From positions 62,001 through 126,000 of the forward strand of contig JBHYDC010000006.1 in the NCBI GenBank assembly GCA_051861205.1: a stretch of 64,000 bases of DNA. Reading direction: 5' to 3'. Positions 27,704 to 36,759 of the stretch are shown piece after piece. Under the pieces are notes generated by a model, which was not told where the DNA came from, did no database searches, and saw nothing but the letters and a program-made list of their open reading frames with translations. Every line of letters begins with the position of its first letter. Position 1 is the first letter of the stretch. This DNA comes from JBHYDC01 sp051861205. Its GTDB lineage: Bacteria; Pseudomonadota; Alphaproteobacteria; Rhizobiales; Pleomorphomonadaceae. Position numbers and translations under genes: made by a program.

Positions 27704-29527
27704 ATGAGCTTAGCCGAAGGATCGCAGGAACGCGTGCGGCCAGCGTGGGCCAACCCCGACGAGAGCGTGCCGGGCTCTGAGATCGTTCTGCGCATTCTGC
27801 GTGAATTCGTGTTCCCCCGGCGCCGTCTCATCGTCCGGTCTCTCGCCGCGATGACCTTCGTTGCCGCCACCACGGGCGCTCTGCCGTTCCTGATGCAGAT
27901 TGCGGCCGACCGGATCTTCATCGCCAAGGACGCCCAGCTTCTCTACATCATTCCCGTGGTCGTCGTCCTGGTCATGGGTCTGCGCTCGCTTGCCGAATAT
28001 CAGGCCCGAATCACCGAAGCGCGCATCTCCGGCGAAATCATTGCCGAACTGCGCTATCGCCTGTTCGCCCGCCTCGCCTCCGCCGATCTCGGCTTTCTCC
28101 AGGGCACCCATTCCGCCCAGTTCATCAGCGTGTTCGGATCCGACACAAGCGTGATGAACAACGCCGCGAACCAGACGATCACGGCCTTTGCCAAAAACGC
28201 GCTGCAAGCCGCCGCCCTGATCGGCGCCATGCTCTGGATGGACTGGGTGCTCGGCAGCCTTGTGCTGATCGGCGTTCCCCTCTCGGTCTACCTTATGAGC
28301 CGCCAGCGGGTGAAGCTGCGCACCTCGGTCAAACGCTCGCTTGGCGGCAGCGGCGACATTTCCGCCACCGTCTCGCAAATGCTCACCGGCATTCGCGTCG
28401 TCAAAGCCTATGATCAGGAAACCATCGAGGCCCGCCGCGCCCGCGTCGTCATCGAACAGGTCCGCAAAAACAACCTCATCACGCAGAAAACCCGCGCCAT
28501 GACCGGCCCCTTCACCGAGGGCCTCTCCGGTATAGGCTTTGCCGCCGCCATCTTCTACGGCGGCTGGATGGGCATGGCGGGCCATCTCACGCTCGGCGAA
28601 TTCATGGGCTTCATGGCCGCCGCCATGCTCATCTATCAGCCGTTGAAAGCCCTGGCCGGTCTTCAGAACGTGCTCACCGAGGGCGTCATCGCCGCCCGCC
28701 GCGTCTTCGCCATCCTGGATGAAAAGCCCCTCGTCGTCGAAGCGCCGGACGCCAAACCGCTGGTGCTGACGGGTGGCGGCATCCGCTTTGACGACGTCAG
28801 CTTCTCCTACCTCAAAGGCAAAACGGTCATCGACCGCCTCACGCTCGATATCCCCGCCGGCCGCAAGGTCGCGCTCGTCGGCCCCTCCGGCGCGGGCAAG
28901 TCCACCGTCCTCAACCTCGTTCTGCGCTTCTACGACCCCGCGCACGGCCGCGTCCTCATCGACGGACAGGACATTTCCGCATCCACCCTCACCAGCGTGC
29001 GCCGGGCCGCGGCCCTCCTGACGCAAGACCCCGTGCTCTTCGACGATACCGTCCGTGCCAACATCGCCTACGGCAGCCCGGATGCCACCAACGACGCCAT
29101 CGAAACGGCGTCCCGCGCCGCCGATGCCCATGATTTCATCATGGAAATGCCGGACGGCTACGACAGCATCGTGGGCGAGGGCGGCAGCATGCTCTCGGGC
29201 GGCCAGAAGCAGCGCATCGCGTTCGCCCGCGCCATGCTGCGCGATTCGCCGATCCTCCTCCTCGACGAACCCACCAGCGCGCTCGACGCCAACTCCGAGG
29301 CGCGCGTTCAAAAGGCCCTCGACACGCTGTTCCAGGGCCGCACCGTGCTGATGATCGCCCACCGCCTCTCCACGGTGAAGAAGGCCGATCTCATCGTTGT
29401 GATGGACGACGGCCGCCTCATCGAGACCGGCACCCACGACGAACTCCTCGCCAAAAGCGGCCTCTACGCCCACCTCCATCGCACGCAGCTTGCCGGCGGC
29501 GGCGAACCGGAAGAGGAAGCGGCGTGA
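27704..29527 (+). CDS. MsbA-like ABC exporter (fused permease and ATPase)
   Basis: A 607-residue half-transporter: six transmembrane helices in residues of about 40-330, then a nucleotide-binding domain. Walker A GPSGAGKS is at 393-400, signature LSGGQ at 497-501, and Walker B ILLLDEPTSALD follows. Dimers of this class export lipids, lipid A-core or drugs. Location directly before an acyltransferase, waaA and lpxK favours a lipid A flippase role like MsbA, but this is by context. Its stop overlaps the next start (TGATG). Confidence 0.93.
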   Translation: MSLAEGSQERVRPAWANPDESVPGSEIVLRILREFVFPRRRLIVRSLAAMTFVAATTGALPFLMQIAADRIFIAKDAQLLYIIPVVVVLVMGLRSLAEYQARITEARISGEIIAELRYRLFARLASADLGFLQGTHSAQFISVFGSDTSVMNNAANQTITAFAKNALQAAALIGAMLWMDWVLGSLVLIGVPLSVYLMSRQRVKLRTSVKRSLGGSGDISATVSQMLTGIRVVKAYDQETIEARRARVVIEQVRKNNLITQKTRAMTGPFTEGLSGIGFAAAIFYGGWMGMAGHLTLGEFMGFMAAAMLIYQPLKALAGLQNVLTEGVIAARRVFAILDEKPLVVEAPDAKPLVLTGGGIRFDDVSFSYLKGKTVIDRLTLDIPAGRKVALVGPSGAGKSTVLNLVLRFYDPAHGRVLIDGQDISASTLTSVRRAAALLTQDPVLFDDTVRANIAYGSPDATNDAIETASRAADAHDFIMEMPDGYDSIVGEGGSMLSGGQKQRIAFARAMLRDSPILLLDEPTSALDANSEARVQKALDTLFQGRTVLMIAHRLSTVKKADLIVVMDDGRLIETGTHDELLAKSGLYAHLHRTQLAGGGEPEEEAA

Positions 29528-30252
29528 TGAAAGCCCGGCGCCGCCTTCTCAGCCAGGCCTGGGTGCCGCGTCTGCTCGGCATGCTCATGGCCGGCTATCT
29601 GGCTTTCGTACACCGCACCATCCGCGTCGTTTCGGAGCCGGCGAATATCGACAGCTCCGTCTCCCAAATCGGCACCAGCATCATTGCCACATGGCACGGC
29701 CAAACCTGGATGGTGCCTTTCGTTCAGCCGAAGAACTATCCGGTCGCGGTCCTGGTCGCCCCAAACCGGGAGGCCGCCGTGGTCGCCCGTGCCATGGAGC
29801 GTCTCGGCATGGGCACGATCCGCGCGTCGGGCTCGCATAATCCCGGCAGCAGCCTGCGCAAGCGCGGCGTCGCCGGTTTCCGCGAAATGCTCCGCGCGCT
29901 TGGCGAAGGCACCTCCATCGCCCTCACGGCCGATGTTCCGAAGGTCGCGCGCGATGCCGGCAAGGGTATCGTTCTTTTGGCCAAGCATTCCGGTCGGCCG
30001 ATCCTGCCGGTGGCCTTCGTCACCCGCCATGCGCTCGATTTCGATAGCTGGGACCAGTTCACCGTCAACCTTCCGTTCGGCCGCGCCGGCCTTGTCGTCG
30101 GAGACCCCATCTGGGTTCCTGGCGATGCCGACGAGGCCGCCTTGGAAGGCTTCCGCCGGGCCGTGTCCGACAGCCTCGACCGCGCCACCGCCCGCGCCCA
30201 CGAGCTTTGCGGCAAAGCCTCCAAATTCAAGCGCGAGGCGGTTCATGGCTGA
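29527..30252 (+). CDS. DUF374 lysophospholipid acyltransferase-like protein
   Basis: A 241-residue membrane-anchored acyltransferase-family protein. One hydrophobic segment lies near residues 15-30. ATWHGQTWMVPF has the His-containing block of the family in place of HX4D, then LVAPNREAAVVARAMERLG, RASGSHNPG and LTADVPKVARDAGKGIV. DUF374 members commonly precede waaA in alphaproteobacteria and may acylate lipid A or related lipids; substrate is not known. Its 3' end overlaps waaA by eight bases. Confidence 0.85.
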   Translation: MKARRRLLSQAWVPRLLGMLMAGYLAFVHRTIRVVSEPANIDSSVSQIGTSIIATWHGQTWMVPFVQPKNYPVAVLVAPNREAAVVARAMERLGMGTIRASGSHNPGSSLRKRGVAGFREMLRALGEGTSIALTADVPKVARDAGKGIVLLAKHSGRPILPVAFVTRHALDFDSWDQFTVNLPFGRAGLVVGDPIWVPGDADEAALEGFRRAVSDSLDRATARAHELCGKASKFKREAVHG

Positions 30253-31564
30253 CGTCGGCGAGCGACTTCTAGGCGGTTATGCGCGCCTCACCGGCTACGC
30301 CGCGTCGCTCGGCCGCCTCATCGTCAGCGCCCGCCGCCGCTCCGGCAAGGAACATCCCGAGCGTTGGCGCGAGCGCATCGGCATAGCCGGCATCAAGCCG
30401 CAAGGCGAAACGCCCTTCGTTTGGATCCACGCCGCCAGCGTTGGCGAAACCGTTGCCGTTCTGCCGCTCGTCACGCGCTTGACCGAAACCGGCCTCAAGG
30501 TCGTTCTGACCACCGTCACCATCACCGCCGCCGCGATGATCGAGCGCAAGCTGCCCCCCGGCGTCGTGCATCAGTTCGTGCCGCTCGATATCGCGCCCTT
30601 CGTCGACCGTTTTCTAGACACCTGGAAACCGCAGCTTGCGATTTTCGTGGAAAGTGAAGTCTGGCCGGTCACCATCCAACGCCTGTCGCTGCGCAACATC
30701 CCCCTCGTCGTTTCGAATGCGCGGATGTCCGAGCGTTCGTTGCGAGGCTGGTCGCGAGTGCCCTCGCTGTCGGAAGCCATTTTCGGCCGCATCCGCCTCT
30801 GCCTCGCGCAGTCGGAGGCGGATGCAGCCCGCTTCGCCACGCTTGGAACCGGGCGGGTGCAAACCGTCGGCAACATCAAGTTCGATGCGCCGGCTCCCGA
30901 GGCGTCCCGCTCGTCCGCCGCCGCGCTCGCCGCCGCCATCGGCGACCGGCCGGTCTGGCTCGCCGCATCCACGCATCCCGGCGAGGATGAGATCGTTCTC
31001 GACGCCTACGAACACCTGCTCGACCGTCTTCCGCGCCTTCTTCTCATCTTGGCTCCGCGTCATCCCCGGCGCGGGGTGGACATCATGAACATGGCGGTTT
31101 CCCGCCAGCTCGATGTTTGCCAGCGCAGCGCCGGCGCGCTGCCAAGCCGGGGCACATCCGTCTATGTCGCCGACACGGTGGGCGAGCTTGGCACTTTCTG
31201 CCGCCTCGCCACGGTCGCCTTCATGGGCGGATCGCTGGTTGCGCACGGCGGGCACAATCCCATCGAGCCGGGCCGCGCGCGCGCCGCCGTCATCACAGGT
31301 CCCCATGTCGGAAACTTCAGCGATATCTATGCGGCGCTCTTTGCCGAAAGCGGCGCCTCCGTTGTTGCCGATTTGGCGGAACTGGGCGGCACGATCGAAT
31401 ATCTGATCCGTCACGCCGTTGCTCGCGAACGGCAGGTCGAGGCCGCACTTGCGGTCATTGCCCGCTTCACCGGCGCACTCGACCGCACCTGGGATGCGCT
31501 GGAGCCCACCATCGCGCCCTTGGTACTCGCCGCCCGCGTCGCCAAGCAGGGCGGCCGGCCATGA
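30245..31564 (+). CDS. waaA: 3-deoxy-D-manno-octulosonic acid (Kdo) transferase
   Basis: GT30 glycosyltransferase of 439 residues that adds Kdo to lipid IVA at the inner membrane. HPERWRERIG contains the conserved catalytic-type Glu; WIHAASVGE, VESEVWP, and GGSLVAHGGHNPIEP are family signatures. The ATG at 30245 overlaps the previous gene by eight bases; the reading frame stays open further upstream but that part is antiparallel to no family sequence. ATGA overlap couples it to lpxK. Confidence 0.96.
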   Translation: MADVGERLLGGYARLTGYAASLGRLIVSARRRSGKEHPERWRERIGIAGIKPQGETPFVWIHAASVGETVAVLPLVTRLTETGLKVVLTTVTITAAAMIERKLPPGVVHQFVPLDIAPFVDRFLDTWKPQLAIFVESEVWPVTIQRLSLRNIPLVVSNARMSERSLRGWSRVPSLSEAIFGRIRLCLAQSEADAARFATLGTGRVQTVGNIKFDAPAPEASRSSAAALAAAIGDRPVWLAASTHPGEDEIVLDAYEHLLDRLPRLLLILAPRHPRRGVDIMNMAVSRQLDVCQRSAGALPSRGTSVYVADTVGELGTFCRLATVAFMGGSLVAHGGHNPIEPGRARAAVITGPHVGNFSDIYAALFAESGASVVADLAELGGTIEYLIRHAVARERQVEAALAVIARFTGALDRTWDALEPTIAPLVLAARVAKQGGRP

Positions 31565-32586
31565 GGGCTCCGGCCTTCTGGTGGCGTCCGGGCAGCGCAA
31601 GGTCGGCCCTGCTCGCGCCGATTGGCGCCCTCGTTGGCCGGATCGCTGCCAAGCGCATGGCCAAGCCGGGCGCCCTACCGCCGCTTCCCGTGATCTGCGT
31701 CGGCAATTTCGTGGTGGGTGGAGCCGGTAAAACGCCGACAGCCGTGGCTCTCGCGGGCCTTGCCGCCGAACTCGGGCTCCGCACGGTTTTCCTCACGCGC
31801 GGCTATGGCGGGCGCCTTTCCGGCCCCCTCATCGTCGACCCTGACCTTCATTCCGCCACCGACGTCGGCGACGAGGCCCTGCTTCTCGCCCGCGTCGCCC
31901 CCACGGTCGTCAGCCGCGACCGTATCGCCGCCTTCCCGCTGCTTGCCAGCTTCGGCGCTGCGCTTTGCCTGATGGACGACGGCTTCCAGAACCCCTCGGT
32001 GATAAAGTCTCGCTCGCTCGTCGTGGTCGATGGCGAGGTCGGCATCGGCACCGGCCGCGTCATGCCCGCCGGCCCCCTCCGCGCGCCGATGAACCAGCAG
32101 ATGCCCCGCGCCGACGCCGTGGTCATCGTCGGTTCCGGCGAACCGGCAAGGCTCGTCGTCCGTGCTGCCGCGCGCGGCGGAAAACGCGTGTTTCGCGCCC
32201 ATCTTCAGCAGCGCGGCGGCGAGGTTTTGCGCGGCGAGCGGGTGTTTGCCTATTCGGGCATCGGTCGTCCGGAAAAATTCTTCAGCGCGCTCGAAGGCTC
32301 CGGCGCCACCGTTGTTGGCACCCGCGCCTTCCCCGACCATCACCCCTACACCAGCCTCGACGCGCGTGAGATCTTGAACCGCGCGCAAGACCTCGGCGCG
32401 CTTCCCGTCACCACCGTCAAGGATGCGGTCCGCCTCGCTCACGCCGCCGCCGGGCCGAAAGCAGAGCTTGCCAGCCGCTCGGTGGCGGTCGACGTCGAGT
32501 GCCGGTTCGAGGCGCCCGATCAGGTCCGTGAGTTCATAAAATCCGCCCGCGAGGCTTGGCTGCGGCAAAGCGCGGTCCGCGTCTGA
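31561..32586 (+). CDS. lpxK: Tetraacyldisaccharide 4'-kinase
   Basis: Kinase of 341 residues that phosphorylates the 4' position of the lipid A disaccharide at the membrane. VGGAGKTP (52-59) is the P-loop, followed by TRGYGG, GDEALLLA, and LMDDGFQNP. FPDHHPYT is conserved near the C-terminus. Its TGA is directly followed by the reverse TGA of the converging DUF2093 gene (TGATCA), so there is no intergenic base. Confidence 0.96.
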   Translation: MRAPAFWWRPGSARSALLAPIGALVGRIAAKRMAKPGALPPLPVICVGNFVVGGAGKTPTAVALAGLAAELGLRTVFLTRGYGGRLSGPLIVDPDLHSATDVGDEALLLARVAPTVVSRDRIAAFPLLASFGAALCLMDDGFQNPSVIKSRSLVVVDGEVGIGTGRVMPAGPLRAPMNQQMPRADAVVIVGSGEPARLVVRAAARGGKRVFRAHLQQRGGEVLRGERVFAYSGIGRPEKFFSALEGSGATVVGTRAFPDHHPYTSLDAREILNRAQDLGALPVTTVKDAVRLAHAAAGPKAELASRSVAVDVECRFEAPDQVREFIKSAREAWLRQSAVRV

Positions 32587-32808
32587 TCAGTCTGCCTTCT
32601 CGTGCCGGCGATAGGCTTCCAGCGCCGCCTCCGCGTCGAGATAGGCTTCCTGCCGCTCCACGCTCCAATACTTGAGATCTTGAATCAGGATCGGCCGGTT
32701 CGTCATGGCGCAGCGCACGAAGCTGCCGGGACGCACGACCTTGAAGTCGCCGTCGAGATAGCGGATCTGCGCTTCGCCCCCGCCGCCTGGGAATTCCATC
32801 CTGTTCAT
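32587..32808 (-). CDS. DUF2093 small protein
   Basis: A 73-residue protein with the DUF2093 pattern IRYLDGDFKVVRPGSFVRC and LKYWSVERQEAYLDAEAAL. The ATG at 32808 is preceded by AAGGAG with ideal spacing, while the longer frame from 32868 has no such site. The family is confined to alphaproteobacteria and commonly borders lpxK. Two cysteines or fewer and no membrane segment; function unknown. Confidence 0.9.
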   Translation of the reverse strand: MNRMEFPGGGGEAQIRYLDGDFKVVRPGSFVRCAMTNRPILIQDLKYWSVERQEAYLDAEAALEAYRRHEKAD

Positions 32809-32871
32809 AATCGGCTCCTTACCCCCGGCCGTCCGTCCTGACAAGCAGAAACCGGCTGGTCGCCGCACCCC

Positions 32872-34290
32872 TCAAATGCCGCTACCGTGGGTTTCAAGCG
32901 CAGGCCGGTCGTGCGGGTTGATCGCAAGGCGCTGCACTTCCACGCCCTTTGCCTCCATCCGCGTGATCACGGCAAAGGCCGAAAGCGCGGCCGCCACGCC
33001 GAACACCACACCGCCCGCGCCCCATCCCATCAACACGCCCTCCGCGCCCGCCAGCTTCGCCCCGACCCAGCAGAACGGCACAATGCCCAGCGTCGAGCGC
33101 CCCCAATTGAACAGCGTCGAACGCATGGGAAAACCAAGGTTGTTGAACGCCGCGTTTGCGACGAACAGGGCGCCCGCAAACAAGAACGTCGGCGCCACGA
33201 AGATGCAGAAGAACCGGATCAACTCGCGCGCTTCCCCCGTCGCCTGAAAGGCATCCGCAATCCAGCCGCTGGTGATCGCAAGTACCACCCAAACGCAAAG
33301 CACATAGAGCGTGGCAAGTTTCAAGCTGTCGGAAAGCGTCCGCGTCACCCGGTCATAGCGCTTGGCGCCAAGGTTCTGTCCGAAGATCGCGCCCACCGAT
33401 CCGCTGAGCGCGAAAAGCCCGCCGAACATCAGCGGAAACAGTCGCCCGATCACCGCCCACGCCGCCACCGCCTGCACGCCGAAGCCGGCCATCGCGGCCG
33501 TCACATAGGCGTTGCCCACGGGGGTGGCGAGCTGCGTCAGAACCGCCGGCAGCGCGATCACGGCTAGCGGCCGCACATCCACCGCCATCGCCCGCAACCG
33601 GGGCCGTTCCAGCAGCCGGTGCACCCAAAATGCGCCGTATAGTCCGAGCCCCATCAACACGAACCGCGAGATCACCGACACGATCGCCGCTCCGGTAACG
33701 CGGAGATCGAGCGCGAAAATGAAGATCGGATCGAGGATCGCCGTCGCGATGCCGCCCGCCAGCGTCACATACATCGCCCGTTTGGCATCGCCCGCCGCGC
33801 GCAGCACGCCGGAAAGCGCCATGCCGACCGCCAGAAACGGCGTCGTCGGCAGTACGATCGTCAGGAACCCGCTGGCTGTGTCGAGCGTGGCGCCGCTTGC
33901 GCCCATGGCTTCAAGCAACCGGTCCTGAAACGGCATCACCAGCGCCGTCACAGCCGCCAGAACGAGAAACGCTATCACCGTACCCGACGTCGCCTGCCGC
34001 CTTGCAAGCGCCCGATCACCCGATCCAAGCGAGCGCGACACATTCGCCGTCACGCCGATCGTCAGGCCGATTGCGACCGAGAGCAGAAAGAACAGCAGCG
34101 TCCCGGCGTATCCGATCGCCGCCGCCAACTCCACTTCCCCAAGCAGCGAGATGTAGAAGAGATTGACCGCATCGACGAGGAAGATCGCCATCAAACCGAT
34201 GGAGCCCGTAGCGGTCATCACCGCCACATGCCGCATGATCGATCCGTTGGTGAAATCCACGCCTGCCGGCCGCGTTGCCGTCGTGCTCAT
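32872..34290 (-). CDS. MATE family efflux transporter (second)
   Basis: A 472-residue twelve-helix MATE transporter. The N-terminal region GSIGLMAIFLVDAVNLFYISLLG and the later GVLRAAGDAKRAMYVTLAGG are typical. The start at 34290 has AAGGAG seven bases upstream; an open frame continues to 34512 but has no family match. It is only distantly like the MATE protein at 10.8-12.2 kb, so the two are not a recent duplication. Substrate unknown. Confidence 0.9.
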   Translation of the reverse strand: MSTTATRPAGVDFTNGSIMRHVAVMTATGSIGLMAIFLVDAVNLFYISLLGEVELAAAIGYAGTLLFFLLSVAIGLTIGVTANVSRSLGSGDRALARRQATSGTVIAFLVLAAVTALVMPFQDRLLEAMGASGATLDTASGFLTIVLPTTPFLAVGMALSGVLRAAGDAKRAMYVTLAGGIATAILDPIFIFALDLRVTGAAIVSVISRFVLMGLGLYGAFWVHRLLERPRLRAMAVDVRPLAVIALPAVLTQLATPVGNAYVTAAMAGFGVQAVAAWAVIGRLFPLMFGGLFALSGSVGAIFGQNLGAKRYDRVTRTLSDSLKLATLYVLCVWVVLAITSGWIADAFQATGEARELIRFFCIFVAPTFLFAGALFVANAAFNNLGFPMRSTLFNWGRSTLGIVPFCWVGAKLAGAEGVLMGWGAGGVVFGVAAALSAFAVITRMEAKGVEVQRLAINPHDRPALETHGSGI

Positions 34291-34421
34291 CGCCGCTCCT
34301 TCGCCGGCAGGTCGCAGCCCGCCGGAAAAGCTGTGATGAACCGGAACGGCGCCCCGGCGCAAGCCGTGAAGCGATGCGCCTTCGCAAGCTATCGTGAAAA
34401 GCCGCCGTTCCGTGCCGCGCG

Positions 34422-35846
34422 TTAGGTCGCGGTTCCGCCCACGGTCACCGCATCGATCCGGAGCGACGGCTGGCCCACGCCCACCGGCACGCCCTGGCCG
34501 TTCTTGCCGCACATGCCCACGCCGCGGTCGAGTTCCATGTCGTTGCCCACCATCGACACGCGCGTCATCGCGTCCGGTCCGTTGCCGATCAGCATGGCGC
34601 CCTTGATCGGCTCGGCCACCTTGCCGTCGCGGATCCGATAGGCCTCGGTGCAGTCGAATACGAACTTGCCCGACGTGATGTCCACCTGTCCGCCGGAGAA
34701 CGCCACGGCATAAATGCCGTCCTTCACGCTTTCCAAAATCTCGGCCGGGGTCTTGTCGCCGCCGAGCATATAGGTGTTGGTCATGCGCGGCATCGGCACA
34801 TGCGCATAGCTCTGCCGCCGTCCGTTACCTGTTCCCGCCACCCCCATCAGCCGCGCATTCTGCCGGTCCTGCATATAGCCGACCAGCCGCCCGTCCTCGA
34901 TCAGCGTCGTGCACTGCGAGGGCGTGCCCTCGTCGTCCACGGTGATCGACCCGCGCGCGTTCGGGATCGTGCCGTCATCCACGATCGTCACGCCCTTGGA
35001 GGCCACCATTTCGCCCATCAGCCCGGCAAAGGCAGAGGTTTTCTTGCGGTTGAAATCGCCTTCCAGCCCATGGCCCACGGCCTCGTGCAAAAGCACGCCC
35101 GGCCAGCCCGGTCCCAGCACCACGTCGAACGTACCCGCCGGGGCAGGGCGCGCGGAAAGGTTCACCAGCGCCTGCCGCAAAGCCTCGTCCACCGCGTACT
35201 GCCAGCGATCCGGCGTGATGAAGCTTTCCAGCCCCATCCGTCCGCCCTCGCCATAGCTGCCGCTCTCCTGCCGGTCGCCGTCCCCTGCCACCACCGACAC
35301 GTTGATCCTCACCAGCGGGCGTATGTCGCGCACCCGTGTCCCATCGGCCCGCAAGATCTCCACGATCTTATACGAGCCCGCCACCGACGCCGAAACCTGC
35401 CGCACGCGCGGGTCTTTCGCCCGGGCATAAGCATCGATCTCGGCCAGCAACGTCACTTTTTCCGCGAAGACCGGCGACGTCAGCGGGTTCTCGTCCCCGT
35501 AGAGCTTGCGGTTGGTCGGCCGCGGCGGCTCGGATGAGGTGCCCGAATAACCCGCCGAAACCGCCTTCACCGCGCCCGCCGCCCGCCTCAACGCGCCTTC
35601 GGAAATGTCGTCCGCATGGGCATAGCCCACCGCTTCCCCCGCCACCGACCGCAGCCCGAACCCCTGGTTCACCTCATAAGTGGCCGTCTTCAGCCGCCCG
35701 TTGTCGAACCCCAGCACCTCACCCTGCGATCGTTCCAGGTAAAGCTCCCCATCATCCGCGCCAGACAGGGCATCTGCCACGATTTCGCGGGCGCGGTCCG
35801 GATCAAGGCCGGTCAGAGCGAAGAGGTCGGTGGAATCAAGCGTCAT
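34422..35846 (-). CDS. tldD: TldD metalloprotease subunit
   Basis: The catalytic half of the TldD/TldE protease, 474 residues. LLHEAVGHGLEGD carries the HExxxH zinc motif (H254, E255, H259), with the conserved C-terminal Cys in GMCGKNGQGVPVGVGQP as a further ligand. SITVDDEGTPS and GGQVDITSG are family segments. The pmbA partner is at 25.1 kb on the opposite strand with the lipid A genes in between. TldD lies beside the cox cluster in many Hyphomicrobiales. Confidence 0.96.
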   Translation of the reverse strand: MTLDSTDLFALTGLDPDRAREIVADALSGADDGELYLERSQGEVLGFDNGRLKTATYEVNQGFGLRSVAGEAVGYAHADDISEGALRRAAGAVKAVSAGYSGTSSEPPRPTNRKLYGDENPLTSPVFAEKVTLLAEIDAYARAKDPRVRQVSASVAGSYKIVEILRADGTRVRDIRPLVRINVSVVAGDGDRQESGSYGEGGRMGLESFITPDRWQYAVDEALRQALVNLSARPAPAGTFDVVLGPGWPGVLLHEAVGHGLEGDFNRKKTSAFAGLMGEMVASKGVTIVDDGTIPNARGSITVDDEGTPSQCTTLIEDGRLVGYMQDRQNARLMGVAGTGNGRRQSYAHVPMPRMTNTYMLGGDKTPAEILESVKDGIYAVAFSGGQVDITSGKFVFDCTEAYRIRDGKVAEPIKGAMLIGNGPDAMTRVSMVGNDMELDRGVGMCGKNGQGVPVGVGQPSLRIDAVTVGGTAT

Positions 35847-35929
35847 GGTCGCGGCACCGGAATTCGAGGGCGTGTTGCCGAGAGATAAGATGGATTGGAG
35901 AGGTTTTCACCCCTCGGCGGCGCGCAGAC

Positions 35930-36448
35930 TCACGGCAGCGCCGCAAATCCTTCCTTGAAGCCGCGAAGCGAGATCGGAACGCCAAAACCCTCCTCGGGCG
36001 TTTGGTAAAGAATGAATGTAACGGTCGTGCCATCCGAGAGCTGCCGCAACGGATCGTCTTCAAGGCCCACCTCGGCATAGCAGCCGTTAGCCAAGCATCG
36101 GATAAACGGAATGGTTCCAAGAAAATTCTTGTCTATTTGGATCCCAAGCTCTTTTGGCAGCAACACGCCGAGAGGCGCCAGCACGCGTAACAACCGCGAC
36201 TTTTTGTCGGCAGTTTTCAGCACGATCACGGAAAGCCCGACATTTTCGCGATCGTCCGCAGTCACGTTCTGCACCAGCGCGCATTGCTCGGCGCGCGCAC
36301 CCGGCGGTTGATCGCATCTCATTTGCCAGTCGCCGTAGATCTGCTTCACCACGCCTTGGGCGGAGGCGTGATTCGCGGTTGCGATAGCGCCGGCCGTCAG
36401 GGCCACAAGCAGGGCGATCACTGAAGAAATCCGGGTCATTTCAATCAT
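35930..36448 (-). CDS. IalB-like invasion-associated locus B family secreted protein
   Basis: A 172-residue exported protein. A signal peptide covers about residues 1-31 (cleavage near ASA-QGV). The mature part has the paired cysteines of the IalB family (WQMRCDQPPG with EQCALVQ, then IRCLANGCYAEV), likely two disulfides. IalB was first found in Bartonella as an invasion factor, but most homologues in free-living alphaproteobacteria are uncharacterised. Start ATG 36448 or 36439 are both possible. It is divergent from the cox operon with about 560 bases between. Confidence 0.88.
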   Translation of the reverse strand: MIEMTRISSVIALLVALTAGAIATANHASAQGVVKQIYGDWQMRCDQPPGARAEQCALVQNVTADDRENVGLSVIVLKTADKKSRLLRVLAPLGVLLPKELGIQIDKNFLGTIPFIRCLANGCYAEVGLEDDPLRQLSDGTTVTFILYQTPEEGFGVPISLRGFKEGFAALP

Positions 36449-36713
36449 CGGCGGTCCGTTCAGGTCCGGTCGGACAGGGCGTCCGGAGACAAGCTTGCTA
36501 AAGGGTAGCACCGGGAAATCAAGGCCGGCACGGGTTTCAACGGAGTCGAATCGCCGGGAATCCGCCCTGCGCGCTCAGGACCCTATACGCTTTCGCCGCG
36601 CCTCGACACCCGGTCCCCTGTTGCACCGCCGCATTACACGCAAATTTGCCGCATGATCGGCGATTGGTAGGCATTGCGAAGGCGGCGTGCATATGGTTTT
36701 TCTCTGGCTGTTC

Positions 36714-36727
36714 TTGATCTGGATCAA
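36714..36727. promoter_or_regulatory. FNR/FixK-type binding site
   Basis: TTGAT-CTGG-ATCAA matches the FNR/FixK consensus TTGATnnnnATCAA at every defined base. Facing the plus strand, a -10-like TATGCG at 36748-36753 is close to the place expected for a class II FNR-activated promoter (start near 36762). Facing ialB on the minus strand, CATATG at 36690-36695 is similarly placed. The box can therefore serve either direction. Confidence 0.8.
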
Positions 36728-36759
36728 TCGCATCCAGATCCTTGTGGTATGCGAGGTCA

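Noticed and set aside
27710..29479. 589-codon open frame on the minus strand
   Set aside because: Exactly antisense to the ABC exporter with all its ATPase motifs; no start site or family similarity.
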